A DNA stretch of 64,000 bases from Bradyrhizobium guangdongense (GTDB lineage Bacteria; Pseudomonadota; Alphaproteobacteria; Rhizobiales; Xanthobacteraceae): assembly GCF_004114975.1 (NCBI RefSeq), contig NZ_CP030051.1, forward strand, positions 6,448,001 to 6,512,000, given 5' to 3'. Under the pieces are notes generated by a model. It was given only the letters and a program-made list of their open reading frames with translations, did no database searches and was not told the origin of the DNA. A program made the position numbers and the translations under genes. Below, piece by piece: positions 46,095 to 56,143 of the stretch (its first letter is position 1; each line of letters opens with the position of its first letter).

Positions 46095-47540
46095 TCAATT
46101 CTTCGGAAGGCCGGCCACGGCGCGCGCGGCCCCGGTCAGTTCGAGAATGTGCAAGCCGGTGTTGGCGCGATCGACGATGTAGATATAGCCGCGGTCGTCG
46201 GTCTCGACATTGTTGGTCTGGATCGCGACCTTGCAGCGCTCGCCTCCCTCGACCGGAATGCAGCGCTTGTCGGTCGCCGGCGTGATGGCGGGAATGAAAT
46301 AGCCGACCTCCTTGGGATGATAGGGGTCGCGGATGTCGAGCGCGCGCACGCCGGCATTGAAGAAGGCGATGAAGGCCATCTTCCTGTAATAGACCGGCGC
46401 CATGCTCTCGTTCGAGGAATGCGAACCGAACCGGCCGCCGCGCTGGCAGAACTGCCCGCTTGCCTCGGGCACCGTGTAGCTCGAAATGATCATCGGCCGC
46501 GTCTCGGTGGTGACGTCCGCGAACCACACCATCTGCCGCGCCTCGCCGCATTCGTTCAGGATGGCCTCGTCGACGATCATGACGATGTCGCGCGTCTTGC
46601 CCTCCTTGTCCTCGGCGAACTCCGCCACGGGCATGTCGAGCATCGGAAAGGTGGTGTGCGCGCCGTTGAACGCCGACATCGGCAGCCGCGAGATTTCGGG
46701 ATAGCGCAGATTGTCCGGTGTCGGTTCCTTCGGCCCGTGCAGGAGCTTGTCGCGATCGACGATCTGCAGGATGCCGCCCTTGTTGGTGCCGTAGCCGAAA
46801 TAGACGCGATTGCCATTGGGCCCCGTCGAGATCGGCCCGTGCAGCTCGGTCGGTACCGCGCCGGTCGATCCCGGCTCCTGCCCGGGCAGGCCGAAGTCGC
46901 GGATCTTCTGCGGATGCGCGGGATCGGACAGATCATAGACCTGCGTCATGCGGCGCGTGCGCCACTCCGGCGCGCCCGAGACGAGATAGGCGATGCCGGT
47001 GTCGCATTCCCACCAGCTCTTGTGCGTGTCCTTCAAGCCGCCGAGGCGCGTGAGCAGCACGGGGTTTGCGGGATCGGCGACGTTCCAGATCTCGTGCGCC
47101 TCGCTGCCGAAGGTGCGCAGCATGTAGACCGCGTTGGGATCGCCCTTCGGCACGGTCTTGCCGTCGCAGACCCGCACCATCTGCGCGCCGCCGGATTCGT
47201 ATTTGCCCTCCTGCCCCGGCAGATGCTTGAGATATTTTGGATGCGCGGGATCGGTGACGTCGACGATCGAGGTCCCGCTCGGCTCCGCTTGCCCCGTCAT
47301 CGGATTGACGGGAGCAGGCACCTCATCGGTGCCGCCGTGATGGCCGATATAGGCGATCCAGCGGTTGCCCTGATGGTGGATGGTCGGCTGATAGGCACTG
47401 CGCGCCTGCAGATCGTTGCTGCCCACCAGCTTCATGTTGGACGCCTCGGGCGGCGCGCCGATCGTTTGCTTCTGGGCGTGAACGGAAGTGCTGCCGGCAA
47501 AAAGAACGAGGGCGGCAGCAGTCAGGACGCAACGGAACAT
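46095..47540 (-). CDS. secreted LVIVD-repeat beta-propeller protein
   Basis: 481 residues with signal peptide (FRCVLTAAALVLFAGSTSVHA). Repeats of the form VVDVTDPAHPKYL and VYDLSDPAHPQKI are LVIVD-type blades. Near the C-terminus YIYIVDRANTGLHILEL repeats the pattern. GGGAGG precedes the ATG at 47540. It is periplasmic or outer-surface, with no established reaction. The next gene on the strand starts two bases after its stop, so the two form an operon. Confidence 0.85.
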   Translation of the reverse strand: MFRCVLTAAALVLFAGSTSVHAQKQTIGAPPEASNMKLVGSNDLQARSAYQPTIHHQGNRWIAYIGHHGGTDEVPAPVNPMTGQAEPSGTSIVDVTDPAHPKYLKHLPGQEGKYESGGAQMVRVCDGKTVPKGDPNAVYMLRTFGSEAHEIWNVADPANPVLLTRLGGLKDTHKSWWECDTGIAYLVSGAPEWRTRRMTQVYDLSDPAHPQKIRDFGLPGQEPGSTGAVPTELHGPISTGPNGNRVYFGYGTNKGGILQIVDRDKLLHGPKEPTPDNLRYPEISRLPMSAFNGAHTTFPMLDMPVAEFAEDKEGKTRDIVMIVDEAILNECGEARQMVWFADVTTETRPMIISSYTVPEASGQFCQRGGRFGSHSSNESMAPVYYRKMAFIAFFNAGVRALDIRDPYHPKEVGYFIPAITPATDKRCIPVEGGERCKVAIQTNNVETDDRGYIYIVDRANTGLHILELTGAARAVAGLPKN

Positions 47541-47656
47541 CAAAGTCCTCCCGGAACCAATCTGCGTTGGCTGAGCTTCAAGGCTAGCACAGCCACTCCC
47601 ACGCGCCCAAGACACCATCTTGACATGCAACCATTTGGTTGCCTATTATCGCTTTC

Positions 47657-47971
47657 ATGGATGAGGTCTTCAAAGCGCTTGCCGATGCCTCGCGACGGTC
47701 GCTGCTGGACAGGCTTCACGCCAGGAACGGCCAAACACTCAACGAACTCTGCGAAGGCCTCGCGATGACGCGGCAGGCGGTGACCAAGCATCTGGTCATC
47801 CTGGAGGAGGCCAATCTGGTCACGACCATCAAGCATGGTCGCGAGAAGCTGCACTATCTCAACCCGGTGCCGATCCATCAGATCGGCGAGCGCTGGATCA
47901 GGAAATTCGAGCGCGGCAAGCTCGCCGCACTGAGCGAATTGAAACGACAGCTGGAGAAGCGTGATGAGTAA
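47657..47971 (+). CDS. ArsR-family repressor
   Basis: 104 residues with a winged helix: VFKALADASRRSLLDRLH and TLNELCEGLAMTRQAVTKHLVILEEANLV. There is no clear metal-binding Cys motif (only one Cys, in ELCEGL), so it may sense something other than metals. Its last codons overlap the SRPBCC gene start by 8 bases. This ArsR/SRPBCC pair is a widespread module that I infer controls its own operon. Confidence 0.88.
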   Translation: MDEVFKALADASRRSLLDRLHARNGQTLNELCEGLAMTRQAVTKHLVILEEANLVTTIKHGREKLHYLNPVPIHQIGERWIRKFERGKLAALSELKRQLEKRDE

Positions 47972-48434
47972 ACCGCAATTCGTCTATGTCACCTACATCG
48001 AGACCACGCCGGAAAAGCTGTGGCAGGCGTTGACGTCGAGCGAATTCACCAGGCAATACTGGTTCGGCGCCGAGGTCCGCTCCGACTGGAAGGTCGGCTC
48101 GCCCTTCGCGCTCGCACTCGACGGGGAAGTGACCGACTCAGGCGAGATCCTGGAGGCTGATCCGCCGCGGCGCCTGTCCTACAGCTTCAAGCATCACAAA
48201 TACGAGGAGCTACGCGGCGAACCGATCTCGCGCGTGGTCTTCACCATCGAACCGTTCGGCTCGCTCGTGCGTTTGACCGTGTTGCACGACGGCTTTGTCG
48301 AGGGCGGCAAATATCTCGGCGCCGTCTCCAATGGCTGGCCGGCGATCCTGTCCGGACTCAAGAGCCTGTTGGAGCGCGGCCAGGTGCTCGCCATTCCGCG
48401 CACGGCGCTCAACAAGGGGTTCGACGCAAAATGA
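47964..48434 (+). CDS. SRPBCC/AHSA1-domain protein 1
   Basis: 156 residues with the START-like fold: YIETTPEKLWQALTSSEFTRQYWFG at the start and GWPAILSGLKSLLERG at the C-terminal helix. Such proteins bind hydrophobic ligands. The ATG at 47964 lies inside the ArsR gene end. Its stop overlaps the next gene by four bases (ATGA). Confidence 0.87.
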   Translation: MSKPQFVYVTYIETTPEKLWQALTSSEFTRQYWFGAEVRSDWKVGSPFALALDGEVTDSGEILEADPPRRLSYSFKHHKYEELRGEPISRVVFTIEPFGSLVRLTVLHDGFVEGGKYLGAVSNGWPAILSGLKSLLERGQVLAIPRTALNKGFDAK

Positions 48435-48943
48435 AGCTCGATCAGTTCAGGCCGCTCACGGTCTACACCATCTACATTGCCTCGACGCCGGAGAAGGTCT
48501 GGGAAGCGCTGACCTCGGCGGAGTTCAGCAGGCGATATTTCTTCGGCAATGCCGTCGAGGTCGAGCCCCGGCTGGGCGGCGCCTTCGCCGTTCGTACGCC
48601 CGACGGCGCATTGCACATCAGCGGAGAAGTGCTCGCCTACGATCCGCCGCGCAAGCTCGCGGTGACCTTCAACGTCAACTGGCCGGAATTGATCGAGAAG
48701 CTGGGCCCGACCCTCGTCACCTACGACATCGAGCCGGTCGGCGATGCTGTCAGGCTCACGATGAGCGAAGGCCACGACCGCGAGCTCAGCGACGATATCC
48801 TGTCCGGCGGGCGCTCGGGCTGGCCCGCGATCCTCTCGAGCCTCAAGAGCGTGCTGGAAACCGGCAAGCCACTCGCCGTCAGGCTCGGACCGCCGCAGCG
48901 CATGCTGGACGCGCTGAAGGCCATGGGCATCAAGACGCCGTAG
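48431..48943 (+). CDS. SRPBCC/AHSA1-domain protein 2
   Basis: 170 residues, parallel to the preceding protein: YIASTPEKVWEALTSAEFSRRYFFG and GWPAILSSLKSVLETG. The two are tandem paralogues. The gap between them is negative, so translation is coupled. Ligands are unknown. The pair plus ArsR form one operon. Confidence 0.87.
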   Translation: MKLDQFRPLTVYTIYIASTPEKVWEALTSAEFSRRYFFGNAVEVEPRLGGAFAVRTPDGALHISGEVLAYDPPRKLAVTFNVNWPELIEKLGPTLVTYDIEPVGDAVRLTMSEGHDRELSDDILSGGRSGWPAILSSLKSVLETGKPLAVRLGPPQRMLDALKAMGIKTP

Positions 48944-48971
48944 GTGTTCGTCGTTCCGGCGAAACTATCGT

Positions 48972-49073
48972 AGGGTGGGCAAAGGCGCACATGCGCCGTG
49001 CGGCAACAGGCGCGTGGGCACGCTTCCGCCTTCGCTCTTCGAGCTACGGCGGACAAGTCGCTTTGCCCACCCT
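48972..49073. repeat. long-armed inverted repeat (GGGTGGGCAAAG type)
   Basis: AGGGTGGGCAAAG at 48972-48984 is exactly mirrored by CTTTGCCCACCCT at 49061-49073, with further partial pairing inside. A related, more degenerate unit is at 58280-58359. It is an intergenic repeat of this genus. Confidence 0.75.
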
Positions 49074-49079
49074 GCGGCA

Positions 49080-49853
49080 CTACGGCAGCGGCACCACCAG
49101 CCGCCGGTAAAGATGCCACGTCGCGTGCCCGAGCACCGGTAGCGTCACGATCAGCCCGAGGAAATAGGGCAGCGCCGAGACGATCAGCAGCATCACGATC
49201 ACCGCGGCCCAGCAGATCATCGGCAGCGGGCTGGTCACCACGGCGCGCACGCTCGTCACCATCGCCGTGACGAAATCGACCTCGCGGTCGAGCAGCAGCG
49301 GAAACGACACTACGGTCAGCGAGAACAAGATCAGCGACAACACGGCGCCAACCGCGTTGCCGATGGCGAGGAACATCAGCCCCTCATTGGTCGTCAGCAC
49401 CACCGTGATGAATTCCTGCAGGCTCGAGAACGAGGCGTGCAGGCCGAGCAGCAGGGCGATCAACAGCCGCACCTGATACATCCAGATCACGAAGACGAAC
49501 AGCGTGACGAAGGCCATCCAGCCGATCTCGCTGCGGGAGCGTATCGCAGACCAGATCGCGGCAAAGGACACCGGCTCGCCGCGCTCGCGGCGGCGGCTCA
49601 CCTCATAAAGGCCGATCGCCACGAATGGCCCGATCAGCGCGAAGCCGGCTGCCAGCGGATAGACGAGATAAACCATGCCGAAGGCGGTGAGACAGAGCAT
49701 GATCGTGATACCGCCGGCGGCGTAGAGCGCACCGAAAGCAATGCCATACAGCGGCAGCGCCTGGAAGTCGCGCAGGCCCTCGACCAGCGCTTCGGCGATG
49801 TCGGTCGCCGCAACGGGACGGATTACAGGATCGACCTTGCCCGAGATGGACAT
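49080..49853 (-). CDS. DUF2189-family membrane protein
   Basis: 257 residues with six hydrophobic segments. The core reads GLYEVSRRRERGEPVSFAAIW and SFPLLLDREVDFVTAM, typical of DUF2189. The RBS GGGGAGG stands before the ATG at 49853 (a start at 49868 is in frame). Function is unknown; it is an inner-membrane protein. Confidence 0.85.
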   Translation of the reverse strand: MSISGKVDPVIRPVAATDIAEALVEGLRDFQALPLYGIAFGALYAAGGITIMLCLTAFGMVYLVYPLAAGFALIGPFVAIGLYEVSRRRERGEPVSFAAIWSAIRSRSEIGWMAFVTLFVFVIWMYQVRLLIALLLGLHASFSSLQEFITVVLTTNEGLMFLAIGNAVGAVLSLILFSLTVVSFPLLLDREVDFVTAMVTSVRAVVTSPLPMICWAAVIVMLLIVSALPYFLGLIVTLPVLGHATWHLYRRLVVPLP

Positions 49854-50091
49854 CAGCTTCCTCCCCATATCGGCGCGATCTCTCGTCGCGCGCAGACTGA
49901 GATATTAGCGCCGCCGCGCCCACGTGCAACTTTCCAGCATCGGAAAGATTGTAGCGGGGCTGCAATGCACGCGAGCGCGGAATCTTTGACCTTTGCTGCA
50001 ATTTGCGCGCGTTGCCTATGGACTGCGCAGACGATCGTGCCGCAAATTGTACCTTCGATCAGACACGCGCGAACAGCGGACCGCCCCAACG

Positions 50092-52326
50092 ATGAGCCTG
50101 CGTACCCGGTTACTGATCCTCGTCATCGCGGCGATGCTGGTGCCGGCGTGCCTCGTCGGCTTGCGATTCGTGCAGAACCGGATCAGCGAGATCAACGCGG
50201 CGCGGGCTGATCTGACTGCGTCCGCCGACGACATCGCGAGCGATCTGAGCGAGAAGATCCAAGGCACAGCCCAGCTCCACTATGGTCTGGCCCGCGCCCG
50301 CGACCTCGACACCCGCGACAAGGCGGCGTGCTCGGCATTTCTGTCTGACGTGCGGGAGGAATATCCGCAGTTCACGGGAATCCTGACCATCGATCCCGAC
50401 GGCCGCCTGTTCTGCGACTCGCTTCGGACCAATCGCACGCTCGATCTGAATGATCGCGCCTACTTCAAGCAGGCAAAGGTCTCGCAGGGCGCCGTCGCTG
50501 TTGAGCCGGTGTTCGGCCGCCTCACCGGAATGTCGGTGCTCCAGATCGCCTATCCCGTGCGATCGGACGCCGGCGCGCTGAAATTCGTGCTGCTCGCCTC
50601 GTTCAACCTGAACAAATTCGCGGAATTTCACGACAAGCGCTTGCTTGCCGAGAAGGAGATTCTGCTGACCGACAGCAAGGGGACTGTTCTCGTCGCACCC
50701 AAGACGGGCAGCTGGAGTGAGCCCGTTGGTGCCTCGATCGCGGGCTCCGACCTGTTCCGCTTCGCCGTGGCGCCCGATGGCGAGGCGTCGCGCGAGGTGA
50801 CCGATCGCAGCGGCCGCACCCAGGTCTGGGGCGTCGCCCGCTCGCCTTCGATTCGCGATGCCGGCCTCATCATCCTGGTCGGCCGGTCCAAGGACGGGCT
50901 GGTCGCGGCGGCGAACCGCCGGCTCTACGAGGACATGGCGATCCTCGCGGTCGCTTCGCTGCTGCTGCTCGCCGGCATCTGGCTTCTTGCAACCGTCAGC
51001 GTCGGGCGCCAGGTGGGACGGCTGGCCACAATGGCGAAGCGGCTCGAACTCGGCGACCTCAGCGCGCGCATTCCGCCGCCGCATCCGAGCGGCGAGCTTG
51101 GCGGACTGATGGCCCTGCTCAATGGCACCGCGGAGTCGCTCGAGCAGCAGCGCGCCGCCATCGCGGACCTCAGCCACAAGCTCAGCCAGTCCCAGAAGAT
51201 GGAGGCCATGGGCCAGCTCACCGGCGGCGTGGCGCACGATTTCAACAATCTCCTCACCGTCATCCTCGGCAATTCGGAGCATCTTGCCGACCGGCTGGCG
51301 GGCAACAAGGAATTGAGCAAAATCGCCGGCGACATCGCGACGGCAGCCGAGCGCGGCTCCGATCTGACGCGCAGCCTGCTCGCTTTCGCGCGCAAGCAGC
51401 CCTTGAGGCCACGCGAGATCGACATCGCCAAGCAGGTCCTCGGCATGGAGCAATTGTTGCGCCGATCGCTCGGCGAGCACATCGAATGCAGTTTCGCGTT
51501 CGGCGCGGATTTGTGGCCCGCCAGCGTCGATCCCGGCCAGCTGGCGACTGCCCTGCTCAACCTCGTGCTCAACGCGCGCGATGCGATGCCGGACGGCGGC
51601 AAACTGACTGTCGAAGTCTGCAACAGCTCGCTCGGCGTTTCCGACCTCGACGTCAACGGCGAGCCGCGGCCAGGCGACTACGTCATGGTGGCCGTGACGG
51701 ATACCGGATGCGGCATGGCGGCCGACGTTGCGGACCGCGCATTCGAGCCGTTCTTCACCACCAAGGAGGTCGGCAAAGGCACGGGACTCGGCCTGAGCAT
51801 GGTTTACGGGTTCGCGCAACAGTCCGGCGGTCTCGTGCAGATGCAGTCCGCGCAGGGGCAAGGCAGCGTCGTCAGGCTGTTCTTCCCCCGTATCGCCGCG
51901 ACGCCGAACGAGGATCCGGGCTCGGCGGAACGGAGCACTGCGCCAGACGGAAGCGAGACCATCCTGGTCGTCGAGGACGACGACATGGTCCGAGCCTATG
52001 TCGAGAGCGAGTTGAGAACGCTCGGCTACCGCGTGATCGCGACTTCGAACGGGCCTGCGGCGCTGGAAGTCTTGCGCGAGCCCGGCGACGTCCATTTGCT
52101 GTTCACCGACGTGGTCATGCCCGGCGGCATGTTCGGGCCGGAACTCGCGCTGCAGGCAACGGCCATACGGCCCGGTCTCAAGGTGCTCTTCACCTCGGGC
52201 TATAGCCAAGATCCGGTCAAGATGCCCGACGGGGGCGATGCCCGGGTTCTGACCAAACCGTTCAAGCGGCAGGATCTCGCGGCGACGCTGCGATCCGCTC
52301 TGTCGACGTCTAGCGATGTGCGGTGA
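50092..52326 (+). CDS. membrane hybrid histidine kinase
   Basis: 744 residues. A transmembrane helix near 7-27, an extracellular dCACHE-like sensor (residues 30-270), a second helix near 285-305 and a HAMP region come first. HisKA has GGVAHDFNNLLTVI with the phosphorylated His near 382, then an ATPase domain with NLVLNARDAM and GTGLGLSMVYGF. A C-terminal receiver begins near 622 with LLFTDVVMPGG (Asp near 672). This is an autophosphorylating kinase with an internal receiver. No cognate regulator gene is adjacent. Confidence 0.9.
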   Translation: MSLRTRLLILVIAAMLVPACLVGLRFVQNRISEINAARADLTASADDIASDLSEKIQGTAQLHYGLARARDLDTRDKAACSAFLSDVREEYPQFTGILTIDPDGRLFCDSLRTNRTLDLNDRAYFKQAKVSQGAVAVEPVFGRLTGMSVLQIAYPVRSDAGALKFVLLASFNLNKFAEFHDKRLLAEKEILLTDSKGTVLVAPKTGSWSEPVGASIAGSDLFRFAVAPDGEASREVTDRSGRTQVWGVARSPSIRDAGLIILVGRSKDGLVAAANRRLYEDMAILAVASLLLLAGIWLLATVSVGRQVGRLATMAKRLELGDLSARIPPPHPSGELGGLMALLNGTAESLEQQRAAIADLSHKLSQSQKMEAMGQLTGGVAHDFNNLLTVILGNSEHLADRLAGNKELSKIAGDIATAAERGSDLTRSLLAFARKQPLRPREIDIAKQVLGMEQLLRRSLGEHIECSFAFGADLWPASVDPGQLATALLNLVLNARDAMPDGGKLTVEVCNSSLGVSDLDVNGEPRPGDYVMVAVTDTGCGMAADVADRAFEPFFTTKEVGKGTGLGLSMVYGFAQQSGGLVQMQSAQGQGSVVRLFFPRIAATPNEDPGSAERSTAPDGSETILVVEDDDMVRAYVESELRTLGYRVIATSNGPAALEVLREPGDVHLLFTDVVMPGGMFGPELALQATAIRPGLKVLFTSGYSQDPVKMPDGGDARVLTKPFKRQDLAATLRSALSTSSDVR

Positions 52327-52363
52327 AGCCTCGCGCTTGAGACGTCGTTGGCATGGTCCGAAG

Positions 52364-53974
52364 CTAACCTCGCTCCCGCAGCTCGCGCCGGAGCACCTTG
52401 CCTGTCGCGGTCATCGGCAGGGTCTCGGCGAATTCGACCAGGCGCGGATATTCGTGCGCCGCGAGCTGCACCTTCACGAACTCCTGGATCTCGCGGGCGA
52501 GCGCATCGCTCGCCGCAAACCCCGGACGCAAGACGATCCAGGCCTTGATCGATTCGGTACGGATCGGATCGGGAATGCCGACCACGGCCGCCATCGCCAC
52601 CGACGGATGCTTCATCAGCGTATGCTCGATCTCGGACGGGCCGACGCGATAGCCCGCGGTGGTGATGACGTCGTCCTCGCGGCTGACGTACCAGAAATAG
52701 CCGTCCTCATCCTGCACGCCGAGATCGCCGGTGAGCAGGAATTCGCCGGCGTATTTTTTTGCCGTTGCCTCGGGATTGCGCCAATATTCGAGCATGGTGA
52801 CGGGGCATGGCTGGCGCACGCCGATGATGCCGCGCTGCCCCCGTGGCTGCTCCTCGCCCTTGTCGTTGACGATGCGGACATCAAATCCCGGCGTCGCCTT
52901 GCCCATCGAACCCGGCCGGATCGGAAACAGATTGGAGTTGCTGCCGATCACGAGATTGCACTCGGTCTGGCCGAACACCTCATGCGCGTCGATGCCGAAG
53001 GTCTCACGCACCCAGCCGAGCAATTCGCCGCCGAGCGATTCACCGCCGGTGAAGATACTGCGCAGCTTGACGCCGGGATGTTTCACGCCCGCCTGCCGCA
53101 TCAGCTTGAGCGCGGTCGGCGGCAGGAACACGTTGCGCACGCCGAGATCGGCCATCATCTGCATCGCGGCCTGCGGCTCGAATTTTCGCGCGCGATGACC
53201 CACCAGCGGAATGCAGTGATACCAGAACGCAAGCAGGCCGTTGATGAGGCCGCCGATCCAGGCCCAGTCGGCCGGCGTCCACATCAAATCGCCGGGCCGG
53301 GGCAAGAAGTTGTGGCACATCTCGACGTTGGGAAGATGGCCGAGCACGACGCGATGCGCATGCAGCGCGCCCTTGGGATTGCCCGTGGTGCCGGAGGTGT
53401 AGATGATCAGCGCGGGATCGTCTGCGGAGGTGTCGACATGGGTGAAGTCAGGCGACGCGCTCCTGACCGCGTCCCAGAACGATGCCGTGCCCACGGGCGC
53501 ACGCTCGCCGACGATGTAGACCTTCTTCAGGTCCGGCAGCCGGTCCCGGATCTTGGCTAGCTTCTCCCAGCCGGCTTGGTCGGTGACAACGGCCTTGGCT
53601 TCTGAATTCGACAGCCGAAACTCGAGCGCGTCCTCACCGAACAGCGCAAACAATGGAATCGAGATCATGCCGGAACGAAACGCCGCCATATGCGCAACCG
53701 GCAATTCCAGCGACTGCGACAGGAACACCGCGACGCGATCGCCCCGAACTAGTCCGTCCGCCTTCAGCACGTTGGCGAAGCGGCGCGATGCGTCGGCGAC
53801 CTCATCGAAGGAGGTGCGTGTGATGGCGCCGTTCTCGTCGACATAGACAAGTGCGAGCCGGCCAGCGCCGTCAGCGTGGCGGTCGCAGCAGGCCTCCGCG
53901 ATGTTGAAGCGCGCGGGGATATCCCAGCGGAAGTTGCGATAGAGCTCGTCGTAGGTTGCAGCTTCGGTCAGCAT
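52364..53974 (-). CDS. acyl-CoA synthetase (AMP-forming)
   Basis: 536 residues of the ANL superfamily. IIYTSGTTGNPKGA is the AMP-binding P-loop; FGQTECNLVIG and LLTGDLGVQDEDGYFWYVSREDD follow; PMTATGKVLRRELRE holds the catalytic Lys. It activates a carboxylic acid to acyl-AMP then thioesterifies CoA. The pattern resembles the acetyl/medium-chain group, but chain length cannot be assigned. It lies next to the epoxide hydrolase on the same strand. Confidence 0.87.
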   Translation of the reverse strand: MLTEAATYDELYRNFRWDIPARFNIAEACCDRHADGAGRLALVYVDENGAITRTSFDEVADASRRFANVLKADGLVRGDRVAVFLSQSLELPVAHMAAFRSGMISIPLFALFGEDALEFRLSNSEAKAVVTDQAGWEKLAKIRDRLPDLKKVYIVGERAPVGTASFWDAVRSASPDFTHVDTSADDPALIIYTSGTTGNPKGALHAHRVVLGHLPNVEMCHNFLPRPGDLMWTPADWAWIGGLINGLLAFWYHCIPLVGHRARKFEPQAAMQMMADLGVRNVFLPPTALKLMRQAGVKHPGVKLRSIFTGGESLGGELLGWVRETFGIDAHEVFGQTECNLVIGSNSNLFPIRPGSMGKATPGFDVRIVNDKGEEQPRGQRGIIGVRQPCPVTMLEYWRNPEATAKKYAGEFLLTGDLGVQDEDGYFWYVSREDDVITTAGYRVGPSEIEHTLMKHPSVAMAAVVGIPDPIRTESIKAWIVLRPGFAASDALAREIQEFVKVQLAAHEYPRLVEFAETLPMTATGKVLRRELRERG

Positions 53975-54050
53975 GGCCTTGGTCGTCTTCCCGGTGTCTT
54001 GTTGTTATGGCGCAGTCTAGAGCCGGGAATACGCGGAACAAGCCCCGCGG

Positions 54051-54088
54051 GGTCATTCCGGGGCGCCCGCAGGGCGAGCCCGGAATGA
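54051..54088. repeat. short palindromic repeat (GTCATTCCGG type)
   Basis: GTCATTCCGGGGC and GCCCGGAATGAC form the arms of a compact copy of the repeat seen at 42773-42882. It lies between the acyl-CoA ligase and the epoxide hydrolase. Confidence 0.7.
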
Positions 54089-54096
54089 CGGCGGAG

Positions 54097-55233
54097 CTAC
54101 CGCACCGTCGCAAAGAATTTCCTGACGTCGCGCACGAACAGCTCCGGCTGCTCGAACGCCGCGAAGTGTCCGCCCTTCTCCATCTCGCTCCAGTGGGTGA
54201 TCTGGGAGAAGTTGGGCGCCATCCAGCGCCGCACCGGCGTGATGATCTCCTTCGGAAACACCGCCACGCCGGTCGGCACCGCTACCTTTGGCGTCGTCCG
54301 GCGCTTGCCGAAGCTTTCCCAATAGAGCCGCGCGGACGACGTCGCCGTCTTCGTGGCCCAGTACAGCATCACGTTGTCGAGCAGTTCGTCTTTGCTGAAG
54401 ATGTTTTCGGGGTGACCGTTGCAATCGGTCCAGGCCCAGAACTTTTCCAGGATCCAGGCCGCCTGCCCGCTCGGCGAGTCCGTAAGCCCGTAGCCGAGCG
54501 TCTGCGGCCGCGTCGACTGCTGTTTCGAATAGCCGGAGTCGAAATCGACGTAGTGCTTGAGGCCGGCGAGTGCGCGCTTTTCTTCCAGCGTCGGCTCGCC
54601 CTCGACTTTCGGCGCCGAATTGAAGGCGAGCGTGATGTGGATGCCGGCGCAGTGCTCCGCATCCTGCGCGCCCAGCGAGGTCGTCACCGCCGAGCCCCAG
54701 TCGCCGCCTTGCGCGCCGTATCTTGTATAGCCGAGCCGGTCCATCAGCTTGGCCCAGGCCGCGGCGATACGGTCGACGCCCCAGCCGGGAGTCCTGGGTT
54801 TGGCGGAGAAGCCGAAGCCCGGCAGCGATGGGCAGATCACATGAAATGCATCCGCAGGATTGCCGCCATGGGCGACGGGATCGGTGAGCGGCGCGATCAC
54901 CTTCTGGAATTCGACGATCGAGCCGGGCCAGCCATGGGTGATGATCAGAGGCAGCGCGTTCGTTTCCTTCGAACCGACATGCAGGAAGTGAATGTCGAGC
55001 CCGTCGATCTCGGTGGTGAACTGGTCGAAGCGGTTGAGCTTTGCCTCGCGCGCGCGCCAGTCGTAGTCATTCGCCCAGTAGGTGCAGATCTGCTGGATCC
55101 ATTTCAGCGGCGCGCCCTGGCTCCAGTCGTCGACCAGCTCGGCGTCCGGCCAGCGCGTGCGCGCGAGGCGCGACTTGAGGTCGGCGAGAATGTCGTCGCT
55201 GATGGCGATGCGAAACGGCTTGATGGCTGTCAT
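54097..55233 (-). CDS. epoxide hydrolase (EHN alpha/beta hydrolase)
   Basis: 378 residues. The N-terminal EHN segment (KPFRIAISDDILADLKSRL) precedes an alpha/beta hydrolase with HGWPGS as oxyanion motif, QGGDWGSAV holding the nucleophilic Asp, and EKGGHFAAFEQPELF holding the His. It opens epoxides to diols, or acts on similar substrates. No signal peptide is present, so it is cytoplasmic. Confidence 0.9.
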   Translation of the reverse strand: MTAIKPFRIAISDDILADLKSRLARTRWPDAELVDDWSQGAPLKWIQQICTYWANDYDWRAREAKLNRFDQFTTEIDGLDIHFLHVGSKETNALPLIITHGWPGSIVEFQKVIAPLTDPVAHGGNPADAFHVICPSLPGFGFSAKPRTPGWGVDRIAAAWAKLMDRLGYTRYGAQGGDWGSAVTTSLGAQDAEHCAGIHITLAFNSAPKVEGEPTLEEKRALAGLKHYVDFDSGYSKQQSTRPQTLGYGLTDSPSGQAAWILEKFWAWTDCNGHPENIFSKDELLDNVMLYWATKTATSSARLYWESFGKRRTTPKVAVPTGVAVFPKEIITPVRRWMAPNFSQITHWSEMEKGGHFAAFEQPELFVRDVRKFFATVR

Positions 55234-55289
55234 CGGCGGCGTCCCGATTTACTTATCGGGAGAGAGTAGACCGGATCGTAGCCGTGACA

Positions 55290-55444
55290 AGATGCACCTT
55301 CTCCTCTTGTGGAAGAAGGTGGCGCGAAGCGCCGGATGAGGGGTATCCATCCGCGAAATCGCTAGCGTTGAATGTGCGAGAGAGACCCCTCACCCGTCCC
55401 GCCGCTACGCGGCGAGCCACCCTCTCCCGCAAAGGGCGAGGGTA
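55290..55444. repeat. mosaic intergenic repeat (CTCACCC / CTTCTCC type)
   Basis: The left part contains GCACCTTCTCCTC and GGATGAGGGG; the right part CCCCTCACCCGTC, GCCGCTACGCGGCGAG and CACCCTCTCCCGC. The parts are inverted relative to each other. Such units are common between Bradyrhizobium genes. Confidence 0.65.
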
Positions 55445-55449
55445 AGCAC

Positions 55450-55905
55450 CTAGCCCGTCAGCGCAGCCTTCACGAGGCCGCTGGCCTTGCCGAAATCCAT
55501 CTGTCCCGCGTACTTTCCGCGCAGCACCGCGATCACCTTGCCCATGTCCTTCATGCCGGCAGCGCCGGTCTCGCCGATCGCATCTGCGATCGCCTTCTTG
55601 ACCTCCTCGTCCGACATCTGCTTCGGCAGGTAGGCCGAGATGACCGCGATCTCCTCGCGCTCCTGCGCGGCAAGCTCGGCGCGGCCGCCCTTGTCGTAGA
55701 GCTCGACCGCTTCCTGGCGCTGCTTGATCATCTTCTGCAGCACGGCGAGCAGGTCGGCATCCGACAGCGGCGGCTTGCCGTTGCCGCGGGCGTCGATGTC
55801 GGCGTTCTTGATGGTCGAGTTGACCATGCGCAGCGTGGACAGCTTGCGCTCGTCCTTGGCCTTCATGGCCTCCTTGACCGCATTGTTGATGTCGTCGCGC
55901 AGCAT
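55450..55905 (-). CDS. yqeY: GatB/YqeY-family protein
   Basis: 151 residues starting MLRDDINNAVKEAMKAKDERKLSTLRM and containing DLLAVLQKMIKQRQEAVELY and VISAYLPKQMS. This is the GatB/YqeY family with tRNA-binding helical domains. It probably assists tRNA-dependent amidation or is stress related; no reaction is proven. It is divergent from carA with about 240 bases between, an arrangement often found near dnaG/rpoD in alphaproteobacteria. Confidence 0.88.
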   Translation of the reverse strand: MLRDDINNAVKEAMKAKDERKLSTLRMVNSTIKNADIDARGNGKPPLSDADLLAVLQKMIKQRQEAVELYDKGGRAELAAQEREEIAVISAYLPKQMSDEEVKKAIADAIGETGAAGMKDMGKVIAVLRGKYAGQMDFGKASGLVKAALTG

Positions 55906-56143
55906 GGCCGGGGTCCTCTGGTTCGATCTGGCCTGATCTAAGCCGTTCGCCGGAAAGAGGCCATACCGGACCTTCCCCTCGGCGCATTGTTTCCCCATCG
56001 GGGTCCCAAACGGCTCAAAATTGCCGGTTCCGGCTCAAGGGCCGGTCAGGCGCCTTGGCCGGCCGTCAAATATGCAAAAACGCATGTGAATCGGTCCTTC
56101 TCTGCTTTGACGGGCGCGCGCGGGGGGACTATGAAACGCGCTC